Of a DNA stretch of 64,000 nt, positions 8,631-17,787 are shown piece by piece (position 1 is the first letter of the stretch; the number at the start of each line of letters is the position of its first letter). The stretch lies in contig JACKPW010000003.1 of assembly GCA_024233215.1 (NCBI GenBank), forward strand, positions 310,001 through 374,000. Direction: 5' to 3'. The stretch comes from Verrucomicrobiales bacterium. Its GTDB lineage: Bacteria > Verrucomicrobiota > Verrucomicrobiia > Limisphaerales > J093. The notes beneath the pieces are model-generated. The model saw only the letters and a list, made by a program, of their open reading frames with translations, ran no database searches and was not told where the DNA came from. Both the position numbers and the translations under genes were made by a program.

Positions 8631-9480
8631 ATGACCGACGCGAACGCAGTGGCCGAGGTGCCGGTTCCGCCACGCCTGGTGGGCCGACCCTTCGACCGGG
8701 AGGCGCTGGTTGCGATCCGCCAGGAGATCCAAGCAGCCCACCCCCGAACCCGCGCCGAGATTGCTCGTCGGGTGTGTCGGCGGTTGGCCTGGACTTCCCC
8801 CGGCGGCAATGCCCCCTTGATGAGTGCGCGGGTCGGGTTGCTGCGGCTTCATCGGGCCGGTTGATTCAGTTACCCGAACCACCCGGACCAACAGCAAGCG
8901 TCGGTTGCGGGCTCGAGAACGCGGTTGCCCAGCCTGCGCCGAACAACGGTTCACCAACTGGCGGGGTTGAGTTGGGAGCAGGTGGGCAGCCCGGAGCTTC
9001 GGCGCTCTATAACGCCCTGATCGATCGCTATCACTATCTGGGATATCAGCCTCGGCCAAGGAGCCAGCGCTACCTGATTGTCTGGGAACAAGGGCTCTTG
9101 GCGCCATTGGCTTGCGCTCGGCTGAAGATCGCACCCGGACCGCTTCATTGGGTGGAGCCGAGAGGTTCGACACAGAACCTCCATCTCATCCTAAAACTCG
9201 TTCTTGATCCTGCCCTGGGTCCAGCGCCAATCTCGCCTGAAGGTGTGACTGTTGCCCGAATCCTTCAGCAGTTTCGCGGAGTATGGCTATGGGCCGGTGC
9301 TCTTGGAATGTTCGTGGAGCACGGCGCTTCAGCGGCCATTGCTACTGGGCCGCGAACTGGGTGTGGTCCGACCCAGGACGCGGCAAGCCATGTGCGCCAG
9401 ACTCCGGGGTGGCGATCAGGACGTCTGGCATCTTCCACCGCGACTTTCGTCGTGTGCTCCAGCACCGAGGGTGAGGATGA
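8631..9480 (+). pseudogene. DUF4338 (Druantia DruA-like) protein, frameshifted remnant
   Basis: Residues 1-77 read in one frame (MTDANAVAEVPVPPRLVGRP…TRAEIARRVCRRLAWTSPGG…LLRLHRAG), the typical DUF4338 N-terminus. A one-base shift at the TGA at 8862 restores 'LIQLPEPP', then 'LYNALIDRYHYLGYQP' and 'QNLHLILK'. Further shifts give 'SFLILPWVQ', 'YGYGPVLLE' and 'RFSGHCYWAANW'. All are ordered blocks of the DUF4338 domain. DUF4338 proteins include DruA of the Druantia anti-phage system, but many are found beside transposases, as here. At least four frame changes make it non-functional. Confidence 0.85.
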
Positions 9481-9499
9481 TCGAGGGATCGAGCAGGTG

Positions 9500-10700
9500 G
9501 CCACCGCGCAACGGGGCGCGCTTGCTCCAGCGCATGAAGTCATCCGCGAGGCTGGCCAATCGCCCTTGCGGCATCAAGGGCTTTCAGGGTGGGCGGAGTT
9601 GATGGGGAGACCGAGTTCTTCAACAACAAGCGCACCAGCGTCAGCGGTTCTCGCTCCCCATCGGCGACCCTGCGGCGGTCAGAACACCCGCGAGTGTTAG
9701 CTCTTCAAGACCGAACTGGACTGCAGCGTGAAGAAAGAACCTGGCGGCACCGGCCGGTTGAGGACATCAGCGGGCTTTTCGCCCAAACCAGGTGATCCGT
9801 CCGTGGCGACACGCACCGACCAGAACAACACGGGGCAAGGCGAAAGAAACAAACCCATTGAAGAGAAGAGAGTTTTTCGGTGGTCGAACTATCGCAGCGC
9901 CTGTGAGTTGCCCAAAGCCGCCCCAGGACCGAGTGATCGTTCCGACCGCAGGGGACCTCGTACGAGATCTTCGCGGTACCACCAACGGGTGGAAGGGGAG
10001 AGCAGGCGCTCACTGGTCATTCGCGGCAATCAAGATCGCTCTCTGCTCAAGCCCTCCGGTTCGCGCAACAGCCGGTAGCCGAACCGGGTCGAAAGAACGG
10101 TGCAGGCCAGTCCCTTTGAGCACCTTCACGCCCAGGTCAAGACCAGGAACAATACAAGAAGGTCGGGCAGCCGCGAAGGTGAAACGTTCGGCCCGACCGC
10201 GGTGTTGAAGTCCGTGCCACCACCGTGAGATCGGCCTCCCCGCATCGCAAGCATGCAGCCACCAGCTCCCCTGAGCATTCGGTGGTGCTGGCCACACGAG
10301 AAAGATCCGGCCGGTGAGGATCCCATGACTGATCGTTCACACATTCCCGGTCGAGGGTTTGATGCGGCCGTGGGGAATCATGACCTCACGGACGCTGAAA
10401 TCGTTTTATCTCAACGACCAATCAAGAGGACGAGCACCAAAGTCCATTGCGCTCTACATGGTCAGCGGGCGAGTTCTCACGTGATGGAAGCTGGCGCTAT
10501 GCCCAGAGTTGCCTTGGATGTCTTTGAAGAAGATGAATGGCGACAGGTCTGGATCTTCTGCCACGGCGAAGAAGCCCTCGAAAAAACCCTCGCTGGAATT
10601 CGTGACCAGGTCGCTGAGTTAGGGCTTCTCGCCAAACCTACGGCTCCCAGTCCTGCGGCCCTGGCAGGGCCTCACCCGGGTTCGACTTCACCCTGGCATG
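9500..10700 (+). pseudogene. Tn5-like IS4-family transposase, frameshifted remnant
   Basis: Ordered fragments of a Tn5/IS50-type transposase recur across three frames: 'LLQRMKSSARLANRP', 'GWAE', 'TEFFNNKRTSVS', 'AVLAPH', 'EHPRVLALQDRTGL' (first catalytic Asp region), 'FRWSNYRSACELPKAAP', 'YHQRVEG', 'LVIRGNQDRSLL', 'GFDAAVG', 'IALYMV', 'CPELPW', 'VFEEDEWRQVWIFCHGE', 'VAELG' and 'FDFTLAWQ'. They follow the N-terminal domain, DDE core and C-terminal order of the family. The many indels and stops rule out a working enzyme. Boundaries are approximate. Confidence 0.8.
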
Positions 10701-10914
10701 GCAGGTCATCACCAAGAGACGCCCCCCCTTGTTCGACCGCGAGGACACCTCCTGATCGCCTTGGCCGCCGGCTCTCCATCCCATTGCCTTCGGTCCCGGC
10801 GGGACAACGACAATTAGAATTCCCCGGTGGGGAAGAACAGTTCTCGCTGACCATCCGGTCTCGTTACCACCACCCCACTCTGCCCCGCGCGATCGCATCG
10901 TGCCTGCCCCCCTC

Positions 10915-11075
10915 ATCCTTCCCATTCCTCCCGGCCATCGGTCCCCGCCACCCCGGCCTCAACTGCAGCTCCGAACCCGCCGGCGGGCACCACAACCCGC
11001 GGCCTCACTTGTGTATAAGGCTCAGGGCGTTGCCCTGGGCTGATGGGTGAATGCGCCTTTGGCGCGCGGTTGTCG
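10915..11075 (-). repeat. Right long inverted repeat of the decayed element
   Basis: The reverse complement matches 8449-8535 over ~86 bp (cttgtgtataaggctcaggg at its centre), tapers into 60-70% similarity toward 10915, and pairs with 8287-8335 at its outer end. It ends about 20 bp before the second 206-bp direct repeat. Confidence 0.85.
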
Positions 11076-11096
11076 TGTCGTCCATCTCGGTCAACT

Positions 11097-11302
11097 CACC
11101 CGGCGCGCCTTCCCTCCCGTCTCTCCCTGCGCTCCTCCAGCGGCCGAAAAACTCCCCTCAAGGGGCGCCACACCCCGGGTGTTCATGCAGCAGCCTGTCG
11201 GTCCTCGGACGTCACTCTCCACTCCCCACGGCTGCGTTCAACCCACGACTGCAAAGAACCCGGCCGGAAGGGGAAGGCCGGGTCCTCTACATCCCTTTAA
11301 GA
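11097..11302. repeat. 206-bp direct repeat, copy 2 (with strong hairpin)
   Basis: Gap-free partner of 7473-7678. The stem gaacccggcc (11256-11265) / ggccgggtcc (11276-11285) is conserved. It overlaps the last few codons and stop of the minus-strand gene at 11287, so in both copies the hairpin sits 25-35 bp past a minus-strand stop codon. Confidence 0.85.
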
Positions 11303-11721
11303 GTTTTCGCTCTGCTTGGTTCTCGCGTGAACGGAAGCCCACAAGCATAGCAACCCCAGAACGCAGCGGCACCGAAACCGAGTGCCATGAATTGGTAGAT
11401 GTCCCAGAGTAATCCTCTCGGTGCATCGTCCATTGCGTGGTATCCGCTCCAAGTTTCGATGCCGAGGCAGACCACGACTGCAAGTGTTGCCAGCCACGCA
11501 ACATGCAGTTGGATGCTCTTGTTCCTCGGTTCGACTCCTCGAACCGCTCTGACGTACAGGAACAGCGCGATCAACGTCGGTGACGCGATCTCCCATTGGA
11601 GGAATGCCAAATACCCGATGTTCGGGAAGACTGGGGAAATGACGAAGAAACCGAGAACCCAGATGCCGAACGCGAGGCCGAGTATTCCTATCGTGGGTAG
11701 CCGTGCGATTTTGGTCAGCAT
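11287..11721 (-). CDS. Hypothetical membrane protein, about four transmembrane segments
   Basis: A 144-residue hydrophobic protein. Likely membrane spans are 'IGILGLAFGIWVLGFFVISPVF', 'YLAFLQWEIASPTLIALFLYV', 'VAWLATLAVVVCLGIETW' and 'WDIYQFMALGFGAAAFWGCYAC'. No family recognised. It lies 39 bp downstream of the gene at 11761-12249 in the same direction, so the two may be co-transcribed. Its 3' end overlaps the second 206-bp repeat, whose hairpin could terminate the transcript. It sits in the accessory island. Confidence 0.6.
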   Translation of the reverse strand: MLTKIARLPTIGILGLAFGIWVLGFFVISPVFPNIGYLAFLQWEIASPTLIALFLYVRAVRGVEPRNKSIQLHVAWLATLAVVVCLGIETWSGYHAMDDAPRGLLWDIYQFMALGFGAAAFWGCYACGLPFTREPSRAKTLKGM

Positions 11722-11760
11722 GGTTTGTGGAGCGACCGATCGTGGTGACCGATGCCGCCA

Positions 11761-12249
11761 CTACTGGCGACCGAATCCCGGCAGCGGCTCCGCGGCATTC
11801 GGTCGGCCTGCTGGTTCGCCTCGCTTTTTGAAGTCTTTCCGCATCCACCGGTAGAGTCGGAAGATGTCCCCCACCGATTTGGTGCGACCAAGCTTCGCGA
11901 GAATATCACTTCGCTCCTCAAACTGCGTCAGGATGTCGTCGTCTGCTTCCACTGCTTGCCGCAACGCGGCCTGCATTCGCGCCACGCCAGCCGTGCCGTC
12001 GGGGCGAAAGCGCATGACGACCTCTGTCTTCTTCGCTGAGCTAAATAGATGAGCCCAAAACGAAATCCGTCGAACGGGCTCGACGCTCTCCAGTCTCCAA
12101 ATTGTGCCGTCCGAGTCGAAGAACTCGAGTTCTCGGATCTTGCGACGGTAAATGCCGACAAAGCCAACCGGCATGCGCTCAGTGTCTGCTTGGGACTGAA
12201 ACAGCCATGTGAAGCCCTTCGGCTCGATCGCGAGAACGGGAAATGTCAT
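11761..12249 (-). CDS. Hypothetical soluble protein
   Basis: A 162-residue protein beginning MTFPVLAIEPKGFTWLFQSQ. The first half looks like a beta-rich, PH-like or tubby-like fold ('GIYRRKIRELEFFDSDGTIWRLESVEPVRR'), the second half is helical and charged ('LRQAVEADDDILTQFEERSDILAKL'). No signal peptide and no family I can name with confidence. It is probably the first gene of a two-gene unit with the membrane protein at 11287. A perfect 9-bp inverted repeat lies 33 bp upstream. Confidence 0.6.
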   Translation of the reverse strand: MTFPVLAIEPKGFTWLFQSQADTERMPVGFVGIYRRKIRELEFFDSDGTIWRLESVEPVRRISFWAHLFSSAKKTEVVMRFRPDGTAGVARMQAALRQAVEADDDILTQFEERSDILAKLGRTKSVGDIFRLYRWMRKDFKKRGEPAGRPNAAEPLPGFGRQ

Positions 12250-12281
12250 GACTTATGGTGAACACGTGATTATGCGAGTCT

Positions 12282-12309
12282 GGATATCACGCCGTTTGGG
12301 GTGATATCC
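12282..12309. promoter_or_regulatory. Perfect inverted repeat, possible operator
   Basis: GGATATCAC (12282-12290) and GTGATATCC (12301-12309) form a perfect 9-bp inverted repeat with a 10-base spacer, just upstream of the minus-strand gene starting at 12249. It could be an operator or a hairpin. No U-tract follows on either strand, so it is unlikely to be a terminator. Confidence 0.45.
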
Positions 12310-12408
12310 GACAACACGGGCTTCGTGCTGTCGGTTTTCGGGCTCATTTTCGAGTGGTCACGATACCGGACGGCCCCGCGCCACGGAAGTCCAAGTTGCA
12401 GGCTGCCC

Positions 12409-15400
12409 CTACTCGGGAAGCGCAAGCTCATAGAACTGCCGGCGGTCCGGGGCGGGGAGTTCCAGGAACAGCCAGTCCCGTTCATCGTCGAGCGACTCGA
12501 TGGACACGCTGACATCGTCGCGCCACTGGAAGGTCTCGAGGTTGGCGAGGTCCCCGATGGAATACACGGAGGGAAGCGCGTTTCCGGCAAGTTTCGATCG
12601 GGTCAGGGTATAGCGAACGAAGGGCTCGAGGGTCGTCTCGTCGATCAGGTACTCGAACCCGATGGCGCCGGCGTTCAGGCCGGAGGCGTTGGTTCCGAGG
12701 TAGAACTCCTCGCCCGCGGTCAACCCGTCACCGTCCTGGTCGTTCCCGGCATCGATCTGGTACCACTGGAGGTAGCTGTCGAGATCCGTGATAAGCGAAC
12801 GAGGGAGGAACTCGAGTGACTTGAACTCCGCCGGCTCGATGAAGGTGGGGTCGAGCGGGAAATCGGTGGCGTTCACCAGGTAGTCCTCCGCCAGGATCGC
12901 CAGCGGCTGCACCCGGTCGTCCGTGATGTTGATCTGGCCCAGGCCTGCGAAGAGGCTCTGGTAGGTGTCGCTCGTGAACTGGCTGACCGCCCGCACCCGC
13001 GGGGTGACAAAGAAGGAGCCCTGGGTCGGGGTGACGAAGACGTTGTCCGGCGTGTGGCCCGCGCTGGCCAGATGGAATCGCACCCGGCCTTCCCAGGGCA
13101 GCATCAGCGCGAGCAACGCGCCCGGCGTCTGTTGCCCTTCGGCGGTCGCCCCGCCGGGCCAGGGATGGAACGAGCCGCTGTAGCCCACCACGAAAAGGCC
13201 GTCTTCGGTCGGTTGAATGTGTTGCAGGGAATCGGTGGCCGGGCCGGCGTGGATGACGAAGCGGGACACATCGAGCTTCTCGCTGATCATCGCGGTGAAG
13301 GCGGAGGCGCCGGCGCCGACCCCACCAACGCCGCCGGCGTTGTACAGTCCCATCTGACCGCACACCCAGAGGTGGCCGTCCACCCAGGCCATGTCGAGAA
13401 TGTCGTCATAGACCGTCTCGCCGCCATGCGGAACGCTCCCACTTCCCGCGCCGCTCCCGATCAGGACCGAGTCAATCAACTGCCCGTCGGCATCGAGCTT
13501 GGTCAGGAGCATCGAGGGCAATTCGGAGAGCACGTTGGGAAGGGAGGTTCCGCCGGCATAAATCGAGCCGTCCGGCCCTTCGCTCACCGCGTGGTAGCTG
13601 GGCGAGTTCAGGCTGCCGATCACCGTGGACCAGAGCACCTCGCCGGTGTCGCCGTCCACCTTGAAGACGACTCCGTTCCGCGTGATGTTGGACAGGTCGA
13701 GAGCGGTTTCGGAGATGTTCGCGTCGGTGTTTCCTGCGACCACGATGTCACCTTCGTCCGTCAGACAAAGCGCGCCGGGGAGAGTGTAGGTCCCTTCGTC
13801 GCTGTACGGTTGAACCGGATAGCTCTTGCTCCAGACGGGATTCCCGGCGTCGTCGACCTTGATCAAGGTTGAATTGAATTCTCCGAGCGCAACGTCGATG
13901 GCCTGGCCGAGGATGAAGTACTCGCCGGCGTTGTCGGTCCCATCCCGACGAACAAAGTCAAAGCTCTGGGACCACACGGTTCCGAAGGCCGGACTGATTT
14001 GCCTCTTCCACAGGACAACGCCGTTGCCGTCGAATTTCGCGAGGCGCACGGAATACTTGCCCACGCCGAGCACGGTAAACCCGCCATCGGGTTCCGCCAC
14101 CGCATGGCCGCCGAGCATCTGCACGGTGGGATCCATCGCCCAAACCAGTTCGCCCTCGGGCGACAGGCGCGCAATCAGGCTGTCGGAGGGCGAACCGGAC
14201 CCGGCCACGAAGTCGCCACTGCCCGCGAGTTGGATGCCGAAACACGGACCGCCGTTCAAGCCGTTGGCGTCGGGTTGCAGGCTGCGGATCCAACGCGTCC
14301 GCGGATTGCCGAGGGCGGTGAAACCGGGTTTGGGATCAAACGAACTCACCGACACGGACCGGAGCAGCGGCCCACCGGCGTCCCGGGGAAAGAACGGCGA
14401 GAGCGACCAGCTGTGCAGGTCGTGCTCCGCGTCCACGAGGGTCACGATGCCGGCCAGGTTCAGTTCCATTCCCGCAAACGCGGTGAACGCCGCATCGGCC
14501 GACCACCAGGGGTTGTCCAGCGGGGTGACGGTGAAGTCGGCAGATGCCCTGGCTCCGAGCGTGGGTCCGGTCCGCACGCCGCCCACGAGCCCGCCGATGA
14601 AGGCCTTGATTTCGCAATCGATGTGGGATTCCGCGGTCGCGCCAAGCGCCTCATACAGTCCCGGGTCGGAGACCTGCAGCGGGATCTCGGCGAAGTCACT
14701 GTCGTAGTAGGGTACGCCGTCCCGCACGCCCGCAGTGAGCGACACGTCGAGACCGGCGGTAACAGGGATCGAGAGGCTGGTCGGTGCGTTGATCGTGGCG
14801 CCGCTGTTGAGCACCAGGTGCGGCTCGAAGTTGAACCCCGCGGGAAGGTTGAGATTCAGCAGCGGGAAATCCAGCAGGGTGACCTCACGACCCGCGAGCG
14901 CCTCCGAACGGTTGTCGGCGCCCTCCTCGGTTTCCAGGAGCAGGTTGCAGTCCGCCCGGTAGTCGGCGCGCACCTCGAGAACATGGAGCGCGAAACCCCG
15001 CATTTCGAGGGTCACGGAGACGTCCTCGGGATGGAAACCGAAGGACCCGGAAACCTCGATCCCCGGGCTGACTTCGACGTGGTTGAAATGGAACGGCACC
15101 GGCGACGGGAAGAAGCCGCTCAGCGCGAGTCCGTTGCCGGTGGTGTGCGATTCCGGGATTTCAGTCACCCCGAAATCCTTCGGGTGATCCTCGAAGGTCA
15201 GGTCGGTGACGACGAGCCCCTCCTTCATCACCTTGGGCAGCGGCACCGGAGCCAGGCCGAGGTCCGATTCAAGATCGTCCGGATCGAAGAGACTCACGAC
15301 GAACTGGGTCCCCAATCGCGTCACATCCTTGACCAGTGCCGGCAGCATCCGGTCCCTCCCCTGAACTCGGACAATCGTGGTCGGGCTACCGCCCTCCCCC

Positions 15401-16680
15401 GGCGTGACCACCGTAACCAGTGGCTCACGATAATGGGACTCCCATTCGAGCCAGACGGTTCCCGAGCCAATCGTCGGGACGTAGGGAAAGATGAAGCCGG
15501 TGAGCGTGTTGTTCGGGGACGTCACCGGGCTCGATTCGAAGTCGTCCTCCACCAGCGGCTGCACGGGATAGGCAAACACCGCCTGTTGCGACCCGCTCAA
15601 CCGGAACCGGGAGCCGTCGAGGATCGCCGCACGCACGGCGGCCAGGTCTGCGGTCGCCACGTGCAGGGTCGCGGCGATCGCAGTGGCGGTGGTTTCATTC
15701 GGTCCGAGAGCAAACGCGGGTGCGGGCGTCACCACCGTGAGGTCCGGTTCGCCCGACAGGCTATCCGGCACGTCCAGCTGCACGTCCAGCCACGGCGCCA
15801 TCCCGGTGTTGTGGACCAAGGTGCTGATGACCATTTCGGTCATCCCGCCGCCAAAGTCGGTTTCGGAGACAACCTGCGGACTGACGGCCTCCAGGATCCC
15901 CGCCCCATCGCGCTCGGTGAAGATGTCGGGGTGGGTGTAATCGCCGGGAGCCGGTGGAACCGGTGGCGGCTCGGGACCCCCTTCCTCGCTGACGGTCAGA
16001 TCGAAGGCGAAGGCGACATCGCCCGGGCTGTAGTGGGTCGATTCCCAACTCATACCGAGCGACACCGTATACACGCCGGGTGGAAGGTCGGCGGAGAAGA
16101 GCGTCGGGGCCTGCTCGGTCATCGGAGCAGGCGGGTCTTCGAAAAAGTAGAGGTCCCCGCTGGGGCCTGACAGCCTGGCGGTACGATGGACCGTGGACCC
16201 CGGTGCGGCGCCGAAATCATGTGCCAACTGCACGTGCATCGGTTCCCCGACGATTTCGAAGCTGAACCCCGCGCCTGCGTCGGCCTCGAGGAACAGGAGG
16301 TCGGACGGCCCGGCGGCCTCGCGCGTGAAGGTCATGTCCATGGTGGTCGAGGCGAGGTAGCGCAGGAAGTTGCCCTCGTTGCGGACCACGAAATTGCGGC
16401 CCGCCACGTAGCCATCGACGGCAAGCAGCGGTTCGCCCTCGTGGTTCAGGAGTTCCACGTCGCCTGCGCTGGTCACATGCGCGCCCCCCGGGAAGGGGCT
16501 GTCCGAAGCGGTGAAGACCTCTTCGTCCGGCGTGGAGACCACGGCGGCGGAGAAACTGGCGGAAGTGCCGGGGGGCGTGGGACCGAAGGTCACGTTACCG
16601 GCAGCCGAGGCAGTAGGCGAGGCGAAGACCAGCAGGAGAGCCAGGCCGGCAGGCGTGGCGAAGCTGCGTTTTGCTATCAT
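12409..16680 (-). CDS. Very large secreted protein with repeated beta-propeller-like region and Ca-binding loop
   Basis: 1423 residues. The start at 16680 (MIAKRSFATPAGLALLLVFA…SASA) gives a clean signal peptide. The N-terminal ~400 residues are beta-sandwich-like and contain a Pro-rich linker (EPPPVPPAPGDYTHPDIF). The middle holds SBBP/quinoprotein-like blades ('GGFTVLGVGKYSVRLAKFDGNGVVLWKR', 'DAGNPVWSKSYPV', 'GDTGEVLWSTVIG', 'KLDADGQLIDS'). Near the C-terminus 'DAGNDQDGDGLTAGEEFYLGT' is a thrombospondin-type/EF-hand-like calcium loop. It ends 'RRQFYELALPE'. It is probably a surface-exposed or released binding protein. No enzymatic motif is visible and the ligand is unknown. A repeat shared with 55757-55905 lies upstream. 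Confidence 0.8.
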   Translation of the reverse strand: MIAKRSFATPAGLALLLVFASPTASAAGNVTFGPTPPGTSASFSAAVVSTPDEEVFTASDSPFPGGAHVTSAGDVELLNHEGEPLLAVDGYVAGRNFVVRNEGNFLRYLASTTMDMTFTREAAGPSDLLFLEADAGAGFSFEIVGEPMHVQLAHDFGAAPGSTVHRTARLSGPSGDLYFFEDPPAPMTEQAPTLFSADLPPGVYTVSLGMSWESTHYSPGDVAFAFDLTVSEEGGPEPPPVPPAPGDYTHPDIFTERDGAGILEAVSPQVVSETDFGGGMTEMVISTLVHNTGMAPWLDVQLDVPDSLSGEPDLTVVTPAPAFALGPNETTATAIAATLHVATADLAAVRAAILDGSRFRLSGSQQAVFAYPVQPLVEDDFESSPVTSPNNTLTGFIFPYVPTIGSGTVWLEWESHYREPLVTVVTPGEGGSPTTIVRVQGRDRMLPALVKDVTRLGTQFVVSLFDPDDLESDLGLAPVPLPKVMKEGLVVTDLTFEDHPKDFGVTEIPESHTTGNGLALSGFFPSPVPFHFNHVEVSPGIEVSGSFGFHPEDVSVTLEMRGFALHVLEVRADYRADCNLLLETEEGADNRSEALAGREVTLLDFPLLNLNLPAGFNFEPHLVLNSGATINAPTSLSIPVTAGLDVSLTAGVRDGVPYYDSDFAEIPLQVSDPGLYEALGATAESHIDCEIKAFIGGLVGGVRTGPTLGARASADFTVTPLDNPWWSADAAFTAFAGMELNLAGIVTLVDAEHDLHSWSLSPFFPRDAGGPLLRSVSVSSFDPKPGFTALGNPRTRWIRSLQPDANGLNGGPCFGIQLAGSGDFVAGSGSPSDSLIARLSPEGELVWAMDPTVQMLGGHAVAEPDGGFTVLGVGKYSVRLAKFDGNGVVLWKRQISPAFGTVWSQSFDFVRRDGTDNAGEYFILGQAIDVALGEFNSTLIKVDDAGNPVWSKSYPVQPYSDEGTYTLPGALCLTDEGDIVVAGNTDANISETALDLSNITRNGVVFKVDGDTGEVLWSTVIGSLNSPSYHAVSEGPDGSIYAGGTSLPNVLSELPSMLLTKLDADGQLIDSVLIGSGAGSGSVPHGGETVYDDILDMAWVDGHLWVCGQMGLYNAGGVGGVGAGASAFTAMISEKLDVSRFVIHAGPATDSLQHIQPTEDGLFVVGYSGSFHPWPGGATAEGQQTPGALLALMLPWEGRVRFHLASAGHTPDNVFVTPTQGSFFVTPRVRAVSQFTSDTYQSLFAGLGQINITDDRVQPLAILAEDYLVNATDFPLDPTFIEPAEFKSLEFLPRSLITDLDSYLQWYQIDAGNDQDGDGLTAGEEFYLGTNASGLNAGAIGFEYLIDETTLEPFVRYTLTRSKLAGNALPSVYSIGDLANLETFQWRDDVSVSIESLDDERDWLFLELPAPDRRQFYELALPE

Positions 16681-16807
16681 TCCAAATAAACAGCGGTATT
16701 CCATCCAATTGTGGCGAACAAAGTGCCCCAGAGGGCCGATTGGGGCAAGTTCGGCGGGCGAATAGCGGCCGAAGTGGTGGTGTGGGTCCGGTGGGAGCCT
16801 GTCTGAG

Positions 16808-16993
16808 CCGTATCCATGCAGTCGCACAGGGGAGCGCACGTGGCTCGCGTGCCGTGTCCGGCGGCCCGCCGGACATACTTGAGACCACCTGAGGCCGGGG
16901 TGCGGCGAAGGGGCGATCGGCCGGGAACCAGTCGGCGAGCCGCCGCCTGGAGCAGCCGGGCCGGCCGCGCTCCCCTTGCCACTGCATCGTTAC
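16808..16993 (-). repeat. Dispersed repeat G, copy 1
   Basis: The reverse complement of this stretch matches 55757-55905 in two blocks: ggggagcgcggccg[g/t]cccggctgc… and …ccggcgggccgccgg[a/c]cac[g/t]gcacgcgagcc…. The blocks are ~70-85% identical by eye with indels between them. It lies between the 1423-residue protein gene and the divergent pseudouridine synthase, in both promoter regions. Confidence 0.65.
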
Positions 16994-17049
16994 GGCTCAG
17001 GCGCCTTCCGGGAACGGCTCCGAAGGCCTATGCTTCGGGCCGTGGCGAC

Positions 17050-17787
17050 ATGACGGACCTGTTTTCCATTCTGCACGAGGACGACGAACTGCTGGTGATC
17101 AACAAACCGGCGGGGCTCGTGTGTCATCCCACCAAGGGCGATGAACGTTCGAGCCTGGTGGGGCGGCTCCGGCTGTACCTCGGGCCGGAAGGGGGAACGC
17201 ATTTGATCAACCGGCTTGATCGGGAAACCAGCGGGATCATCGTGGCCGCAAAAACCCCGGACTCCTCGCGGATACTGCGTCGGGCGTGGGCCGATCGCGC
17301 CGTGCGCAAGGAGTATCGAGCGATCGTCCAAGGCTGGGTGGGTGATGCGGGGGGCAGGATTGACCTGCCGCTGGGACGGGACGGGGGAAGTGAGATCGCG
17401 ATCAAGGACTGTGTTCGCGCCGATGGCGCCGACGCCCAGACCTGCTACTGGGTCCTCCACCGGTTCGAACGGGAGGAAGGGCGATTCACGCTCCTGGCGG
17501 TTGCCCCCGAGACCGGGCGCAAGCACCAGATTCGCATCCACCTGGCCCATCTCGGACACCCAATAGTGGGTGACAAGCTCTACGGGCCGGATGAAATGCT
17601 GTACCTGGCGTTTGTGAAGGAACGGTTGACCGACGTGGACCGGGCTCGTCTGATTCTGCCTCACCAGGCGCTTCATGCGGCGGCCTTGGAGTTTCCTTGG
17701 AACGAGGAGACCAAACGGTTCGAGGCCCCGGCAGAGGAGTGGTTTGAGTCCTTCGTACGGGGGGAAGCCGTCAGTCCCTGGCGGTAG
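17050..17787 (+). CDS. RluA-family pseudouridine synthase
   Basis: A 245-residue RNA pseudouridine synthase. The catalytic motif 'HLINRLDRETSGI' has Asp57, preceded by 'LLVINKPAGLVCHPTKG'; 'ETGRKHQIRIHLAHLGHPIVGD.LYG' is the conserved C-terminal motif. The enzyme isomerises uridine in rRNA or tRNA; the exact target within RluA/RluC/RluD/TruC cannot be told. It lacks an N-terminal S4 domain, nearer to TruC/RluA types. I chose the ATG at 17050 because the fold starts there; the upstream in-frame sequence lies in a repeat. Its TAG stop lies within a palindromic repeat arm. Confidence 0.9.
   Translation: MTDLFSILHEDDELLVINKPAGLVCHPTKGDERSSLVGRLRLYLGPEGGTHLINRLDRETSGIIVAAKTPDSSRILRRAWADRAVRKEYRAIVQGWVGDAGGRIDLPLGRDGGSEIAIKDCVRADGADAQTCYWVLHRFEREEGRFTLLAVAPETGRKHQIRIHLAHLGHPIVGDKLYGPDEMLYLAFVKERLTDVDRARLILPHQALHAAALEFPWNEETKRFEAPAEEWFESFVRGEAVSPWR

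Larger units (their letters stand above)
8287..11075 (+). mobile_element. Decayed transposon carrying DUF4338 and Tn5/IS4-type transposase remnants
   Basis: A ~2.8-kb segment bounded by long inverted repeats (8287-8575 and 10915-11075). Inside are the remains of two plus-strand genes: a DUF4338 protein and a Tn5-like DDE transposase, both broken by many frameshifts. The block lies between two 206-bp direct repeats. I infer a once-mobile unit now drifting neutrally. The inverted ends are far longer than the 9-20 bp ends typical of Tn5/IS4 elements, so the repeats may be independent repeats used as boundaries rather than true transposon ends. Confidence 0.75.

Noticed and set aside
8631..9480. 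Functional Druantia defence gene
   Set aside because: The frame is broken at least four times and no druB-E genes follow; the neighbour is a transposase remnant.
7473..11302. Integron cassette array with attC sites
   Set aside because: The layout is similar and one GTTGAAC fits GTTRRRY, but I found no matching RYYYAAC partner at the right distance and no integrase gene in the window.
13999..16170. 723-residue plus-strand ORF
   Set aside because: Antisense shadow of the 1423-residue secreted protein, which has a signal peptide and recognisable repeats.
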